A stretch of 64,000 bases of DNA, taken from Quillaja saponaria. Lineage: Eukaryota > Streptophyta > Magnoliopsida > Fabales > Quillajaceae. How positions within the stretch are numbered: the stretch's first letter is position 1; every line of letters begins with the position of its first letter. The position numbers and the translations under genes are program-made. A model generated the notes under the pieces. The model worked only from the letters and a program-made list of their open reading frames with translations, searched no databases and was not told the DNA's origin. Of this stretch, positions 47,135-58,699 are shown piece by piece. The stretch is from assembly GCA_029379385.1 (NCBI GenBank), contig CM055605.1, forward strand, positions 11,133,001 through 11,197,000, written 5' to 3'.

Positions 47135-47530
47135 ATGAAGACATTGCTGTTATGGTTGTGCTTGCTTCTTTTTCTTCTTGTTCACCCATCCATTGCTGGC
47201 AGGCCGTTTCGTTCACCTCCACCTCCTCCACGTGGATCGTTAATCAAGAAGCCATTCAAACCACGATCACCTCCACCACCTTGTCACTCATTCATTGCTG
47301 GCAGGCCTTGTATCCATGGGTCAGTCTTTCCACCATTAAGGCAGTCACATCCACCACCGCGCCACGCATTCATTGCCAGCGGGCCAATTCGTTACCCTCC
47401 ACCACCACTACCACGCCACTCTCCACAGCCAACAACACCACCATCACCACAACCACGCCACTCATTAATTCCTGGAAGGCCAATTCATTCCCCTCCACCA
47501 TTTATTAGTGTTCCTGATACACGTCCATGA
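47135..47530 (+). CDS. Secreted proline/histidine-rich repeat protein
   Basis: Intact 131-residue frame. Residues 1-21 are a strong signal peptide (MKTLLLWLCLLLFLLVHPS then IAG). The rest is about one third proline and has four imperfect repeats centred on SIAGRPFRSPPPP, SFIAGRPCIHG, AFIASGPIRYPPPP and SLIPGRPIHSPPP, separated by Pro-rich linkers. No hydroxyproline-rich SPPPP ladders of classic extensins and no C-terminal GPI signal are seen. A short cell-wall or apoplastic proline-rich protein, or a multi-copy peptide precursor, is inferred. A long overlapping frame one base off (47152) is a by-product of the repeat structure. A broken relative lies at 50239-50341. Confidence 0.65.
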   Translation: MKTLLLWLCLLLFLLVHPSIAGRPFRSPPPPPRGSLIKKPFKPRSPPPPCHSFIAGRPCIHGSVFPPLRQSHPPPRHAFIASGPIRYPPPPLPRHSPQPTTPPSPQPRHSLIPGRPIHSPPPFISVPDTRP

Positions 47531-48672
47531 AGCCATGAACAATTACAATATATGTATGATTTCAGTTTCACACGGTACTGTCCATACCCAGAGTATGTTC
47601 TAAATCCATATTGGAGAACAGTTAAAAGTTTTTTCTTGCTATGTTTTTCCTTCTTGATTTACAGAAAAGTAATAATAAAATATTTCTAGTATGTTTTAAT
47701 CAGAATTAGGACTTTCATAACTGCAGCTTCTGTTTCTATTATAACCCTTCTGCAGCTCCACTTGTAGAGCCCTATAGAGTCCATCTTTGACACCAACAGT
47801 TCAACAATGAAGTTTGTACACTATTCTACTATGAAAAATGCTACATCCACACTATTTCTTCTAAATTCATTTAAATTTAATGATAAATTTTTGTAAATTA
47901 ATTCAAAAATTTATAATAAGAAGGGATCAATATGTGACAATTTTATTAATCGGAATTACAGTGTTTACAAGAATAAATCGTGACAAAATAGTAATATGTA
48001 TATTACATAAATTTATCATTTTGTATGCATAGAACTGATCTGTCAAATAATTGTTTGGTTAGACTATAGCTAGCGCTGACAATTCTAAATGATTCTTGAA
48101 GAGGGTGCACCTTCTGAACATTTGGAAAAAAAATGATTCTTGAAGTTTACTTTTTTGGACTTTTAAAAAGAAGTGGCCTACAATGAATCGCATTTTCCCG
48201 AAGGAGGGACCACATTTTTTTTATTATTTTGAATTATGAGTATATTTTTTTGGGTACATTGTAGTATGTTAATATTAACCCAACTGCATTAGATGTCTAA
48301 TGGTAGAATCATTAATTGTGAGAACTAATACATTTATATTATCTGGTTAGTCACCATATATTTATAGACATTAATTTTAACTTGTAAGTGACTGAAAAAT
48401 TAATCAACTAACTAATTCTCATTAATAGATGAATCAAAAATTATTTTGATTCAAATATATTAGAAAGTTGTTCTAATTAATTAGATAGGGATATAATTAA
48501 AAGTACATTAATTGATACAATATACTGCTAGTTTAATATGTACTTAAGGGGTCACATAGAAAAAAATGTAAATTAAAATTTGACCTTACATATAATATAT
48601 GAAAAGTCACAACATTACTAAATCAAGCTTTAAAAATATCTTAAAGCTTATCCTCTTTAAAATTTAAAAGCT
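47531..48672. other. 3' flank, no gene recognised
   Basis: AT-rich. A probable poly-A signal AATAAA-like AATAATAAAA lies near 47670. Confidence 0.45.
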
Positions 48673-48675
48673 TAA

Positions 48676-49154
48676 GGCTTGGTTTGGTAATGCCGTGACT
48701 TTTTGAGAGGTGTTGTGCTCTCATAGCTCTCTTAGTACTGCTTTTAAAATGTTACAGCAGCAGTTTTTGGTAAAATAATATAAAAGATGCTTTCAATAAG
48801 TAGAAGTCATAAATTAATGTTTGATAAATTCTTTGTAAAGCTGCTCCAAAAATTTAAATTGACTGTAATAGATATTGATAATAAAAAGAAAGATAATTAA
48901 CCTACTGCATTAATTAATAAAAGGATAAATACGAATTTTTATTAAAAGTTGAGGTTATATTAGTATTTAAAATTTTTGATAGCATAAGCCAGCTTTTAAA
49001 AACATCTATTAAGGTGCTTTTAAAAACACCCATGACTTTTAAAAACCCAAAGGAAAAGCACCCTACTTTTTTTTTTACCAAAAAATAAAATAAAATTGAC
49101 TTATGCTCTCCATAAATATAAGCGCCCTCCAAGAGAGTATTACCAAACAAAGCC
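48676..49154. mobile_element. PIF/Harbinger-type (Tourist-like) MITE
   Basis: Terminal inverted repeats GGCTTGGTTTGGTAATGC and, on the minus strand, GGCTTTGTTTGGTAATAC bound 479 bp. TAA lies directly on both sides (48673-48675, 49155-49157). The 3-bp TWA duplication and GGCYTTGTTTGG ends fit Tourist-like elements. No transposase. Confidence 0.75.
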
Positions 49155-49189
49155 TAAGATGGCCTTATCTTTTGATAAAAAAAAGTTAC

Positions 49190-49345
49190 AATATTACTAG
49201 ACCAAGCCTAATTTTGTGACTTCTACTTATTTAGAACAATTTTTACTAAACACTATTGCAGTAACTTTTTAAAAGCAGCTCTAAAAAAGTCAAAATAACA
49301 TAGCACCTCCGAAAAAGCTAGAGCATTACCAAACTAAATCTTTGT
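49190..49345 (-). mobile_element. Partial inverted copy of the same MITE family
   Basis: Read on the minus strand it begins AGATTTAGTTTGGTAATGCT and continues through ACTTTTTTAGAGCTGCTTTTAAAA-like and AATAAGTAGAAGTCA blocks that match the left part of 48676-49154. It lacks the other end. Confidence 0.6.
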
Positions 49346-50238
49346 CAATCCAATATGAACTGAATGATGAAATAATTAGTTTTCTCATCTTATATATATA
49401 TATATATATATATATAGATAGTTTTGTCTGAGTAAATTTAAGTTTACAATTATAAAATACCCATAGTATTAATGCATGCAAAATGATATATTCATAGGTT
49501 ATTTGACTTATTTGTAATGGTGAAAGAAAAATTAAAGAAATGTGATTTATGACTACATCATGTGGGTTTTATATTGAAAGTTGTTGTAATAAAATTAATA
49601 CGACATTAAATTCTAGTTAACGTGATTTATGTGGCAATAAGTGACCATATAAGAATTATTCGATAAATTCTTTTTTTTTTTTTTTTTTTTTTTTTTTTCA
49701 AATTTCAAGTATTTTTACAAAATTATAAAGAAAGCTTAGTATTTTGTCCACCACAAAATGTGTACAATATCTTTAGTTCTTAATTTTATTTTATTTTCTG
49801 CTTTTGTTGTGCGTCTGGTTCGAGCTCGAGGTGTTTGATTTTTATTTTAGAGTTTCTTTAGTAAAAATGAGTCGGGTCGTAACTAAACAAACTTGACTCA
49901 TTTAATTTATTCTATTAATTTTTATAATAAATATATTTTACATGAAAGAAAGTAAAGTAAGAAATGTTTTAGCTTGGTGTCCATCCACCTTGATTACTCT
50001 TTTATAAATAGCCGTTTAAATCCCTTTGACTTTTAGTTCAATTAATAATTGGTGACATTTAACAACCTAAGATATCAAATTCCATCTTCAGTGAGAATGT
50101 GGATAAATGAAAATGAAAGGAGATATCTCAGATTGTATAGTTCATATATCAAACAAATCTCCATTATTATATTCTTCTTTTTCTTTTCATGTTTCTTTCT
50201 CCCAAGTCTTTTATAACATCAAATAAGAGAGAAAGCAA
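49346..50238. other. No gene; (TA)n at 49393-49417 and poly-T at 49670-49698
   Basis: AT-rich sequence. A GAGCTCGAGGTG...TGAGTCGGGTCG block near 49820-49875 resembles interior sequence of the hAT-type MITE at 40751. Confidence 0.45.
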
Positions 50239-50341
50239 GATGGGGTTATTGTTGTTTGTTTTACATTAGTGCTTGCTCCTTTTTCTGTTTTTTAGAACCA
50301 TCTATTACTGGCTGTTTTTTAGAACCATCTATTACTGGCAA
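50239..50341 (+). pseudogene. Relic of the proline-rich protein gene (signal peptide part)
   Basis: From ATGGGGTTATTGTTG the sequence tracks the 5' end of the gene at 47135 (GTGCTTGCTTCTTTTTCT versus GTGCTTGCTCCTTTTTCT, and ACCCATCCATTGCTGGCAGG versus ACCATCTATTACTGGCAAG). A TAG interrupts it early and the ACCATCTATTACTGG segment is tandemly duplicated (27-bp unit at about 50288 and 50315). It stops where a MITE-like sequence starts at 50343. Confidence 0.55.
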
Positions 50342-50342
50342 G

Positions 50343-50480
50343 TAGGGGTGCAAACGATCCGAACTCTTGACTTGACTAGTTAGTTTTTAGTAAAGTTGAA
50401 GCTCGGATTGTGTTTATTAAAAACTCATGAACTTAAGCTCGTTAAGCTATCACTTTAATGTTAATTCAAATTTAATTAAA
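50343..50480. mobile_element. hAT-type MITE fragment
   Basis: Begins TAGGGGTGCAAACGATCCGAAC, the same end type as the MITE at 40751, followed by GTTGAAGCTCGGATTG and ACTTAAGCTCG motifs. The right end was not found. Confidence 0.5.
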
Positions 50481-51188
50481 AATCCAACTCAACAAAAACA
50501 AAATCAACCAAATAAGATAAGATCAAAACTAGAAACTTCCCACTGACCTTGAAATTCTTACCGTAGTTTTACTGCAATTAGTTTAAATAAAAACAACCCA
50601 TCGCTTGGGGGAGTTAGCTTGCTCCTACAACTAATTTTTCCTATAATTTTCTCCCTGTCTTCTGCAATCACATTTCTCAACTCCAATGAAGCCATTTATA
50701 ATCACTTGGTCACGGGTAAGATTAACTAATTTCATTTATTAATATTAGGTTGTTACAACTACAAATTCGAATATTTCTAGTATATTTTTGTACTTCAGTA
50801 TTATTATTTTTTAACTAATTCATTTGAAATGAACTATTCATAATTTAAATGCTTTAAAAATTTTAATTTCTCAAGGTTTTTGTTTCCGAATGTAACTGTT
50901 TTGGTATTTTCTTTTTTGCATTTTAAATTGTCTCAGCTTTTTTTTCCCTTTATGCTGCCATATGTTTTTTTTTTTTTTTTTTTTTCATGAAGAAAACGTT
51001 AGATGAAAGAAGTGAACAAAGTAGTTGAGTTTTTACAGTTTTAAACTCAATATTGCCAATTTCAATTAATGAACTATTACATTATATTAGAATTTCTCAT
51101 TAGTTGACTTTAAATTTCACTAATTCAATGTGTGTAAGTTTTTTAATTAAAAAATTATAATTAGTTGATTAATTTATTTTCTTTCCAA
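50481..51188. other. No gene recognised; poly-T at 50967-50985
   Basis: AT-rich spacer before the nested LTR elements. Confidence 0.45.
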
Positions 51189-51193
51189 AATAC

Positions 51194-51624
51194 TGTCAAA
51201 ATTGGATTTGACCAACTTAGGCGTCCTTCACATGACTAACTTGCAAAGGGCGGTCCTTTTGACATGTGGAAACTCTAATGCTAAAGTCAGTATATTTTAG
51301 AGTATAGAAGCTGAAAAGCTGTAAAAAAAAGTAAGGTTTGTTAGGACAACCTCTCTTGTTTTGGGCTTTTGAATCACTTTATATAAGAGTTAAGTTGGAG
51401 TATTAATCACAGTAGTAATGACACCCATTATGACATCTGTTACAATAGCAATAATTTCATTACAATAATAATGGATGTTCGTTATAATAATCATATACAA
51501 TAATGTCATCCGTTATAATATTAATAAGAATTAATGGTGGCAGTTACATTTTGAATTAGTCCGTTATAACTTAATCATGCCACATGTTATAATATCATTA
51601 GATAGGTACAATGATATATTATCA
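51194..51624 (-). repeat. LTR of outer element, left copy
   Basis: Direct repeat of 61548-61965. Confidence 0.85.
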
Positions 51625-54185
51625 CTAGTTCCCCAAAAAATGAGTTTAAGGAATATAGGGACTTGAATTGACGATTGAAGAAATCCTGATTAAAATGAGT
51701 GTTTAAAAATAAATGGACCATATACCTAGGTCATGTTCCCCTTTTAAGGGGTGTACAACTATTGTCCAAAAAATTATGGTGCTATCACTAATGTGATGCT
51801 ATGCTGGTATGATGTTTTTATCGCTGGTGTTGATTCTATGTTGTACAAGATGTAATCCATCTTATAATTTTTCCTACTTCACTCCACCTTATAACTACTC
51901 AACCTTATTCCTCCCACATTTTTCAGCACGAACTAAGAAGTTCGGGCTTGTTATTAAAGAAGTTTTATGCTTAATTTTTGCCTGTTGATGGGTACTAACA
52001 TACAGTTGTATTAAACTATATTGAAGTAAACAACATATCCTTACTTTGTGCAATGTAGGTGAAAACCTGAGACTGTTTGCTGTTGAAGCATTCTAGGTGA
52101 AAACTCGAGATTTTGTCTACTAATGGGTTACTAATAAACCGTTGTATTTAAATTGAATTGAAATAAATAGAATACCTTATTTTGAGCAATATGGAAGAAA
52201 ACCCGAGGTTGTTGATAATGTTTTGGCTTTGACTTGATTTGTTTGGGTACTTTGCCGGGGCACCAGCTTTTTAGCATGTGCTGCCCACCCCAAGTGTGAC
52301 TATAGGCATTCTAACCATGTGTCATCTCCTAGGGCTCTATTTCAAGATTGGGTGGTATCTTTGTCCATTTAGTATTCGAGGGGTCTCGCTGAAAAGTTAA
52401 GAGAGCTGAATAGCTGCTTATGCCTCTCCTTGGGGTTAAGCTATTTTGCCCCGACCTTTATAGTCTTGAGGGGGACATATTGGGTGCCACTCCTCCCAAG
52501 AACTGTCATCAGCTGAAAAGCTGTGTGTGAGCTCTTTTGAGCTATTTTTTATGACAGTGGGAGATAGCCTTTTCTGTGTTAAAGGTGATGAGCTCATCTT
52601 GATTTGGTGACTTCGTATACGAAGGTTTTCCTACAATGTATTTACAATTGCAGCTAAAAAGCCAAGTTCAAAAGAAAATTCATTAAATCTGCATATGTAA
52701 TAATATATTACTGAAGATAGTAATCAATAAAATTTTAAATATAACTTACATAAACTCTCGGTTTACCACATAAAGTATCAACCATTTGAGTTTAAGATTT
52801 GATCCCGAGCTGTATATGCTAAGCTGTATACTATGTCACTTGAAAATATTGTATCAAGTAAAAAATAACAAGCATATTACTAGTTGTCAGTGGACTCGAG
52901 TTTGAAAATAAATAAGCTTTTCTTATATAGAACTGCATAAATATCATAAATAATTATTTTTTATGGAGAAATAATTCGAGTAATGAATAGCAAAATTGTA
53001 CACTTATACATAAGTCAACTACTAAAAACCAATCATCAGCTATCCTCCAAACACCAATATCACATATTATTCGATGGAGATAATAATCATTTATGAGCAC
53101 TCGTTGTAAGGCCACAAATATATGTTACTCATGCAAAAATTGATAAGGAAATAGAAGTCCAAATGTATCGTACATCAATTAATTGTTATAGACAATCAAT
53201 TTCAAGTAGTAGGTAATGTAATAGGCATGCAAAGTTACCATGTCAAATTATGAAATCCACTAAATAAATAGGACAAGCTATTCGGTCCAAAATACAACTA
53301 AGTTTGTCAGTGTTATTGTCTAGCATGAGAAATTCAATTAAAGTAATCACAAGTTTCAATTTGTGGCTAATTATCAAGCAGATTAATCAAAAAATGACAA
53401 GGGATAATGAATGAATATTTAAATAAATTAATTTTTGAATTGGTACATTTTGAATGACCAAGCTCACAATTCTTTTTAATTTGGACTTAGGAATGTTCAA
53501 CCTACATGTACATAAATGAGGAAAAAAAGTAGGTATTTAAAAAATATTCATGAGCAAGCAAATGTGTAATAATAAATGGTCCATAATAATAAATGATCCA
53601 ATAACTTAATTAAAGTTAGATTTGGAATTTTTTTTTACCAAAAAAAAATCAGCAAAGCACAATGCAATGTAATTAGGATCGTTTTGTTTCTAACCGTTTG
53701 GGCACTTGGACTTGAGGAAGTCCCTGTGAGAAGTCAGAAGTGTGTAACTATTTTTAACTTTTAAATGTGAGATAAAATGTTTAAGAAATACATAAAAGAT
53801 TAAAAACAATAAAGCACTCCTTGTTCTTTTGTTTTTAGTGCATGTGTTGTATATGGGATTAAAACAATACAAGGTTGTGAATAAACTCCATGAACAATTC
53901 ATGGACAAATAAATCAAATCATAATTGAGGCATTTGGAATTATTAACCAAGTAAATGTGTAAAGGAAAGTTAAATGTGTTGGTAGGTCCATCCCGTCTCA
54001 TCTTATGGATGAAAACTGCACTATACAGCTACTCTTTAATGATTAAATTTGGACTTCAAAAGGTCCAACTAAACTTTCATAATACCAGATTATTTATTTA
54101 TTTATTTTTAATTGTAACGCACCTGATGAAAATGTTAGTGGTCCGTTGATGGTTCGGTGGGGAGCTGGATCAAGTTCCTTAGGGG
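51625..54185. other. Coding-free interior of outer LTR element
   Basis: It includes a less AT-rich block (52050-52560) with two GTGAAAAC-type repeats (near 52060 and 52098) but no conserved protein on either strand. Confidence 0.5.
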
Positions 54186-54190
54186 CAGAA

Positions 54191-54675
54191 TGTTAGAAAT
54201 TTCATATGTGGGCTGCCATTAATTGTATGGTTTTGTTTTTAATAAAAAAAATAGGCTTAAAGTTTGGTCCATTTGAGACATGTTGGTAAAAGCCCATATA
54301 GTTTATGTGATCATTTGGGATAGGGCTTAAGCACACTTTTTATCTGATTAGATATATTATCTGATTAGATGTGGATTAGCAGTAAGTGTAGGCTGAATGA
54401 CTTTAGGAGTATTTAATGGGATGACTCTTAGAGTTTTATTTGACATGAAATAGCTAGGTCCCCTCTCCTCTCTCTATATATGCATCTTGCCCTATTGAGA
54501 GCTGCTACTAAGAAACACAGAGAGTACGGAGAGGAAGACCTGACTGTGTGAAGCAATTACTAAGGCGTGCTTGACTAAGATTCCATATATCAGCTGCTAT
54601 GGCTCAATCAGGTACACAAACTTTATTATTAATGTGTTCTAAATTCATGTATGAGATCCTATATAATTTATAACA
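54191..54675 (+). repeat. 5' LTR of Copia, with gag start codon and splice donor
   Basis: 485 bp, TGTTAG...TAACA. It is longer than its partner partly because ATCTGATTAGAT is duplicated near 54352. It contains ATG GCT CAA TCA G at 54599-54611, followed by GT. Confidence 0.95.
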
Positions 54676-56878
54676 TGTGATATCAGAGCCTAATATACAT
54701 GAATTTAGAACCCTTATGTTTATTTATTTAACATAAAATTATAAGGTTCATATAAATCAGTTTCCTTAAACTCATATATGAATGAAATTGAGCTCAATTT
54801 GTTAGGAGTTTTAAAGCTCTCGGTTATATCTTTAATTTGATATATTATTTGCGTGATTTCATCAACTATAAGTCGATAAATTTGAATTTTAAAATTCGGG
54901 TTGTTTTAAAATCGAAATTGTTTTTGATTTAAAAACTAAGATTTCATGTTGTTTTAATCCATTTAAATCATAGATTTAGATTATGGTATGTTTTATACAT
55001 GGTCAGGAATCATTCAATGAGTCTAATTCATATTATTTCGAGAAATTGGAATGAAACCCTTATGAAATAGAGTTAAGGTTCATGTCATTACAATTTCAAT
55101 TTATTGAAATATTATCTTGATAAAACATGAAATTGTTATAGGGTTATTGTTAGAAAAATAATTTAAAACAAAACCCACACAAAATATTTGAGAAAAAGCA
55201 TCAAAAGGCTCCTGAAAAACGCAATTTTCAGAAACGGGTCATAATAGACCCGTTTCTTCCAATCCGGGTCAAGAAGACCCGGCTGGAGGAGGAAGATGAA
55301 GCCGCACAGGCGTATCCTACACGCTCCACCTTATGCCATCCCGTTGCCCCCCAAAATTTTACCAAATTAATTTTTTGAATTTTATAATTTTATGGTATGG
55401 TTAAATTTAGGATATTATGTGCATGATTTATTGGTTTGGTCAATGATATTTTGTTATGTTTCAAACTAATATGGTTGCATATAATTAATTGTTGAAGACT
55501 ATTTAATTTTCATATTTTATATGTTCTGGAACTGTTAGCAGTAAGTACTCTCCCTAGTTAGAGCTAAATAATTTTGTACTCTTTTGTTTTCATAACATGT
55601 GTTAGTAAATGCTTCTATTTCATTTCAATTTTTTAAAGTTGCAACATGTGTTTAATTATCCTATGAGATACCTTTAAAATGTATTTCGGTTTGAAAGGAT
55701 AAATAATGAGTAATTATATTTTCCCGGCTTAAGTAAATCTAATAGGTTTATGTAGATGGTTGCTACCAAAGTGGTCTATTTATATAGATTTATGGGATTT
55801 TTGAAAGTTATAGTATGAGATGTTTATTAAATTATTGTATATAGTTTCCTGCCCAAAGGGGGTTATTATATATTTTAATTTTGGAAAATACATGAAACAT
55901 ATGGTTTGGGGTATACCGGCCTAGAAGTTTTATCTGCCTAAAGGGGATAGACTTTTCGAAAGCTAGGATACTCTAATTTAAGTTTCATGGGTTGATCATA
56001 AGATCCTAATAGCATGTTACATTCTCTGCCCAAATGGGAGTTTGTAATGATGCACTTTGGATTCATGGAGAATAAATTTTTATTCTTGATTTTTAATTAC
56101 TCAATTTGTTGACATGTTGCATTATTTGTTATTGAATCAGTCTCTCTAGCTGTCAACAACAATAGTGCTACTATTGAATTATTGAACGGTTCAAACTATA
56201 AGAAATGGAAGCAAGATGTTAACTTTGCCCTGGAAATTATAGATATCGATTTAGCTCTATATAGTGAGAAACCTGCTGATCTTTCTGATGCTAGCTCCAT
56301 AGCTCAGAATGAGGCTTTTGACAAATGGGAGAAATCAAATAGGTTGAGTTTGATCTACATGAAGAGATCAATCTTTGAACACCTTTTGAGTGGGTTGCCT
56401 GAAACTTAAAGTGCCAAAGACTTCATGAAAACTGTGGGGGATAGGTATAAGGTATCTGATAATGCTGAGACTAGAAAGCTAATAAATGATCTAGTGGGTA
56501 TGAGATATGAAAATGGAATTGGGGTTCGAGAATTTATTCTCAAAATGGTTCACGTAAAAACCAAGCTTAAAAACAAAGAAATTCCAATCCCTGATAGTTT
56601 TATGGTTCATCATTCTCTCAATTCCTTACCACCTGATTTATCCCAAATTAAAAATGCCTATAACACCCAAAATGAATCCTGGACCATCAATGACCTTATC
56701 TCTAAGTGTGTGGCTGAGGAGGATAAGCTTAAGAAAGAAAAGAGTGAAACCACACTTTTTGTTACTTATTCTAAGCCTAGTTCTACTAAGGGTGGTCAGG
56801 GTAAGTCTAAATCTACTAATCATAAAAAAACTCAGGATGTGAAAGGTATGGTACTAGTCAGAAACCTGTTGTGAGTGG
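54599..56878 (+). pseudogene. Copia gag, predicted spliced first exon in the LTR
   Basis: Exon 1 (54599-54611) encodes MAQS plus one base. An intron 54612-56140 (GT...AG) is followed by exon 2 from 56141, which completes the codon in frame. The N-terminus is then MAQSVSLAVNNNSATIELLN, running on as GSNYKKWKQDVNFALEIID, the usual N-terminal Copia gag motif. Translation is open to a TAA at 56407-56409, then continues in the same frame as AKDFMKTVGDRYKV onward. A frameshift follows near 56845 before the zinc knuckle CFSCKQRGSVKADC (56911), in which the conserved His is Ser. Confidence 0.7.
55848..56040 (+). repeat. Three spaced CTGCCCAAAGGGG motifs in the Copia leader
   Basis: CTGCCCAAAGGGGG near 55850, CTGCCTAAAGGGGA near 55935 and CTGCCCAAATGGGAG near 56028, about 85-93 bp apart. 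Each could form a small CCC/GGG hairpin. Confidence 0.7.
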
Positions 56879-58380
56879 TCCTAAGGCTACCATTAAAAAG
56901 GACATAACATGTTTCTCTTGCAAACAGAGAGGTAGTGTGAAAGCAGACTGTTTCAAATTAAAATCCTGGTTAGAAAATAAAAATAAACAAGAAGGTAACT
57001 CACTAGCTTTCATTTATTTTGAATCCAATTTAGTTAATGTCCCATCAAATTCTTGGTGGCTTGATAGTGGTACAATTATTCATGTTGCTTGTACGATGCA
57101 GGGGTTCAAACACAAGAGGAAGCCAAGTGATTTAGAGGCAAAGCTTAGTTTCGAGAATAATGTCAAAGTTGAGGTCGAGTCCGTAAGAATCGTCTTCTTA
57201 ATTTTAGAAAGTGGTTTTGAACTTGTTTTAGAAAATACTTTTTATGTACCTTCTTTTAGATGAAATTTGATTTCAGTTTCCTTGTTGGACAAAATTGGTT
57301 ATTCATTTAATTTTGGTAATTCAAAAGTTCAGCTGCTTTTAAATTCTAAAATTCTTGGAGGGTGTGTTTTGTCCAATGGTTTATATAGAATGAGTTTAGC
57401 ACCCTTAAATATTAATTCCTCTTTAAATACTAAAAAAGTTATTTCCAAAAGATCTTTAATTAAAGGAAAATCGTTAATGCTTTAGCATAAGTGCATAGGT
57501 CACATATCAAGGGAAAGAGTTGAAAGACTCATTAAGGATGGTATCCTACCATCACTTGATTTCGATGACTTAGAAACTTGTATTGATTGAATTAGAGGTA
57601 AACTGACTAAGACAAAGAGAAAGGGGTCAACCCATAGTTCAGAACTCTTAAAGATCATTCACACAGATATTAGTGGACCATATTCCAACACTTTATGTAA
57701 AAACTGTTATTTCATTACTTTCATTGATGACTTTTCCCGTTTTGGTTTTCTATACTTAATTAAAGAAAAATCTGATTCTCTTGATAAATTTAAAATTTTC
57801 AAAACTAAAGTCAAAAAACAATTAGGGAAAGTCACTAAGATTGTGAGATCTGACCTTGGAGGTGAGTATTATGGAAAACATGGAGTTGATGGAACAACAT
57901 ATAGGACAATTTGCCAAGTACTTACAAGAGTGTAGGATTGTTAACCAATATACCATGCCTGGTAGCCCTGAACAAAATGGTGTGGCCGAAAGGCATAATC
58001 GCACCCTTAATGACATGATGAGGAGTATGATGAGTAGGTCAAACTTGCTTGAATATCTTTGGGGGGAAGCCATTAAAGCTGCCTTGTACATTAATAGGGT
58101 TCCCAGTAAAGCGGTGCCTAAAACACCTTTTGAATTGTGGACTGGAAGAAAGCCTAGCTTGAACCATTTTCGTGTTTGGGAGTGTCTAGTTGAAGTGAGA
58201 ATCTATAGCCCAAATGAGAAGAAAACCGACCCTAGATCTACCTGCTGTTACTTTATTGGTTATCCAAATCACTCTAAAGGATACAGGTTCTATTGCCCCG
58301 TACAAGGAACTAAAGTAGTGGAATCACAAACTGCCAAGTTCTTGAAATTTGATATTACTGAGTTGGAAAAATCTTCACCT
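56879..58380 (+). pseudogene. Copia protease and integrase, frameshifted
   Basis: The protease active site reads WWLDSGTIIHV (57056), where DSGA is usual. GAG-pre-integrase text (HKCIGHIS) follows a stop at 57483. The integrase core gives HTDISGPYS (57660), FITFIDDFSRFGFLY, then RSDLGGEYYG (57848). After a break it gives YTMPGSPEQNGVAERHNRTL (57950), so the D,D,E residues are all visible. The C-terminal linker (FELWTGRKPSLNHFRVW) follows. Confidence 0.85.
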
Positions 58381-58699
58381 TTAGATCAGGGACAGCGAAA
58401 TGAGGATGTTACTATTCCATTATATGATATGTCAGAAACTACTATTTTCGTGCATGTTGTGAAAACATGTGATGGGGGAGAAGTAAATGAACAAGCTGAA
58501 GTGGCACCACCTGTTCCCACTGATGCTACTGCACATGTTCCTAATGAAGCTTCTCAGCAACATAATCTAGTTGCACAAATACTTGTTAGAAGGTCTAAAC
58601 GGCAGAAAAGGCACGCTATTTTTGATGACTTCATTGTGTATTTGGGTGAAATTGATTATGATGTTGGTCATATTATTGATCCCACTACATATACAGAAT

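Noticed and set aside
47152..47508. 118-codon frame overlapping the proline-rich gene
   Set aside because: It starts from a GTG/ATG inside the signal-peptide codons and is Thr/Ser-rich repeat shadow; only the 47135 frame has a signal peptide and TATA box.
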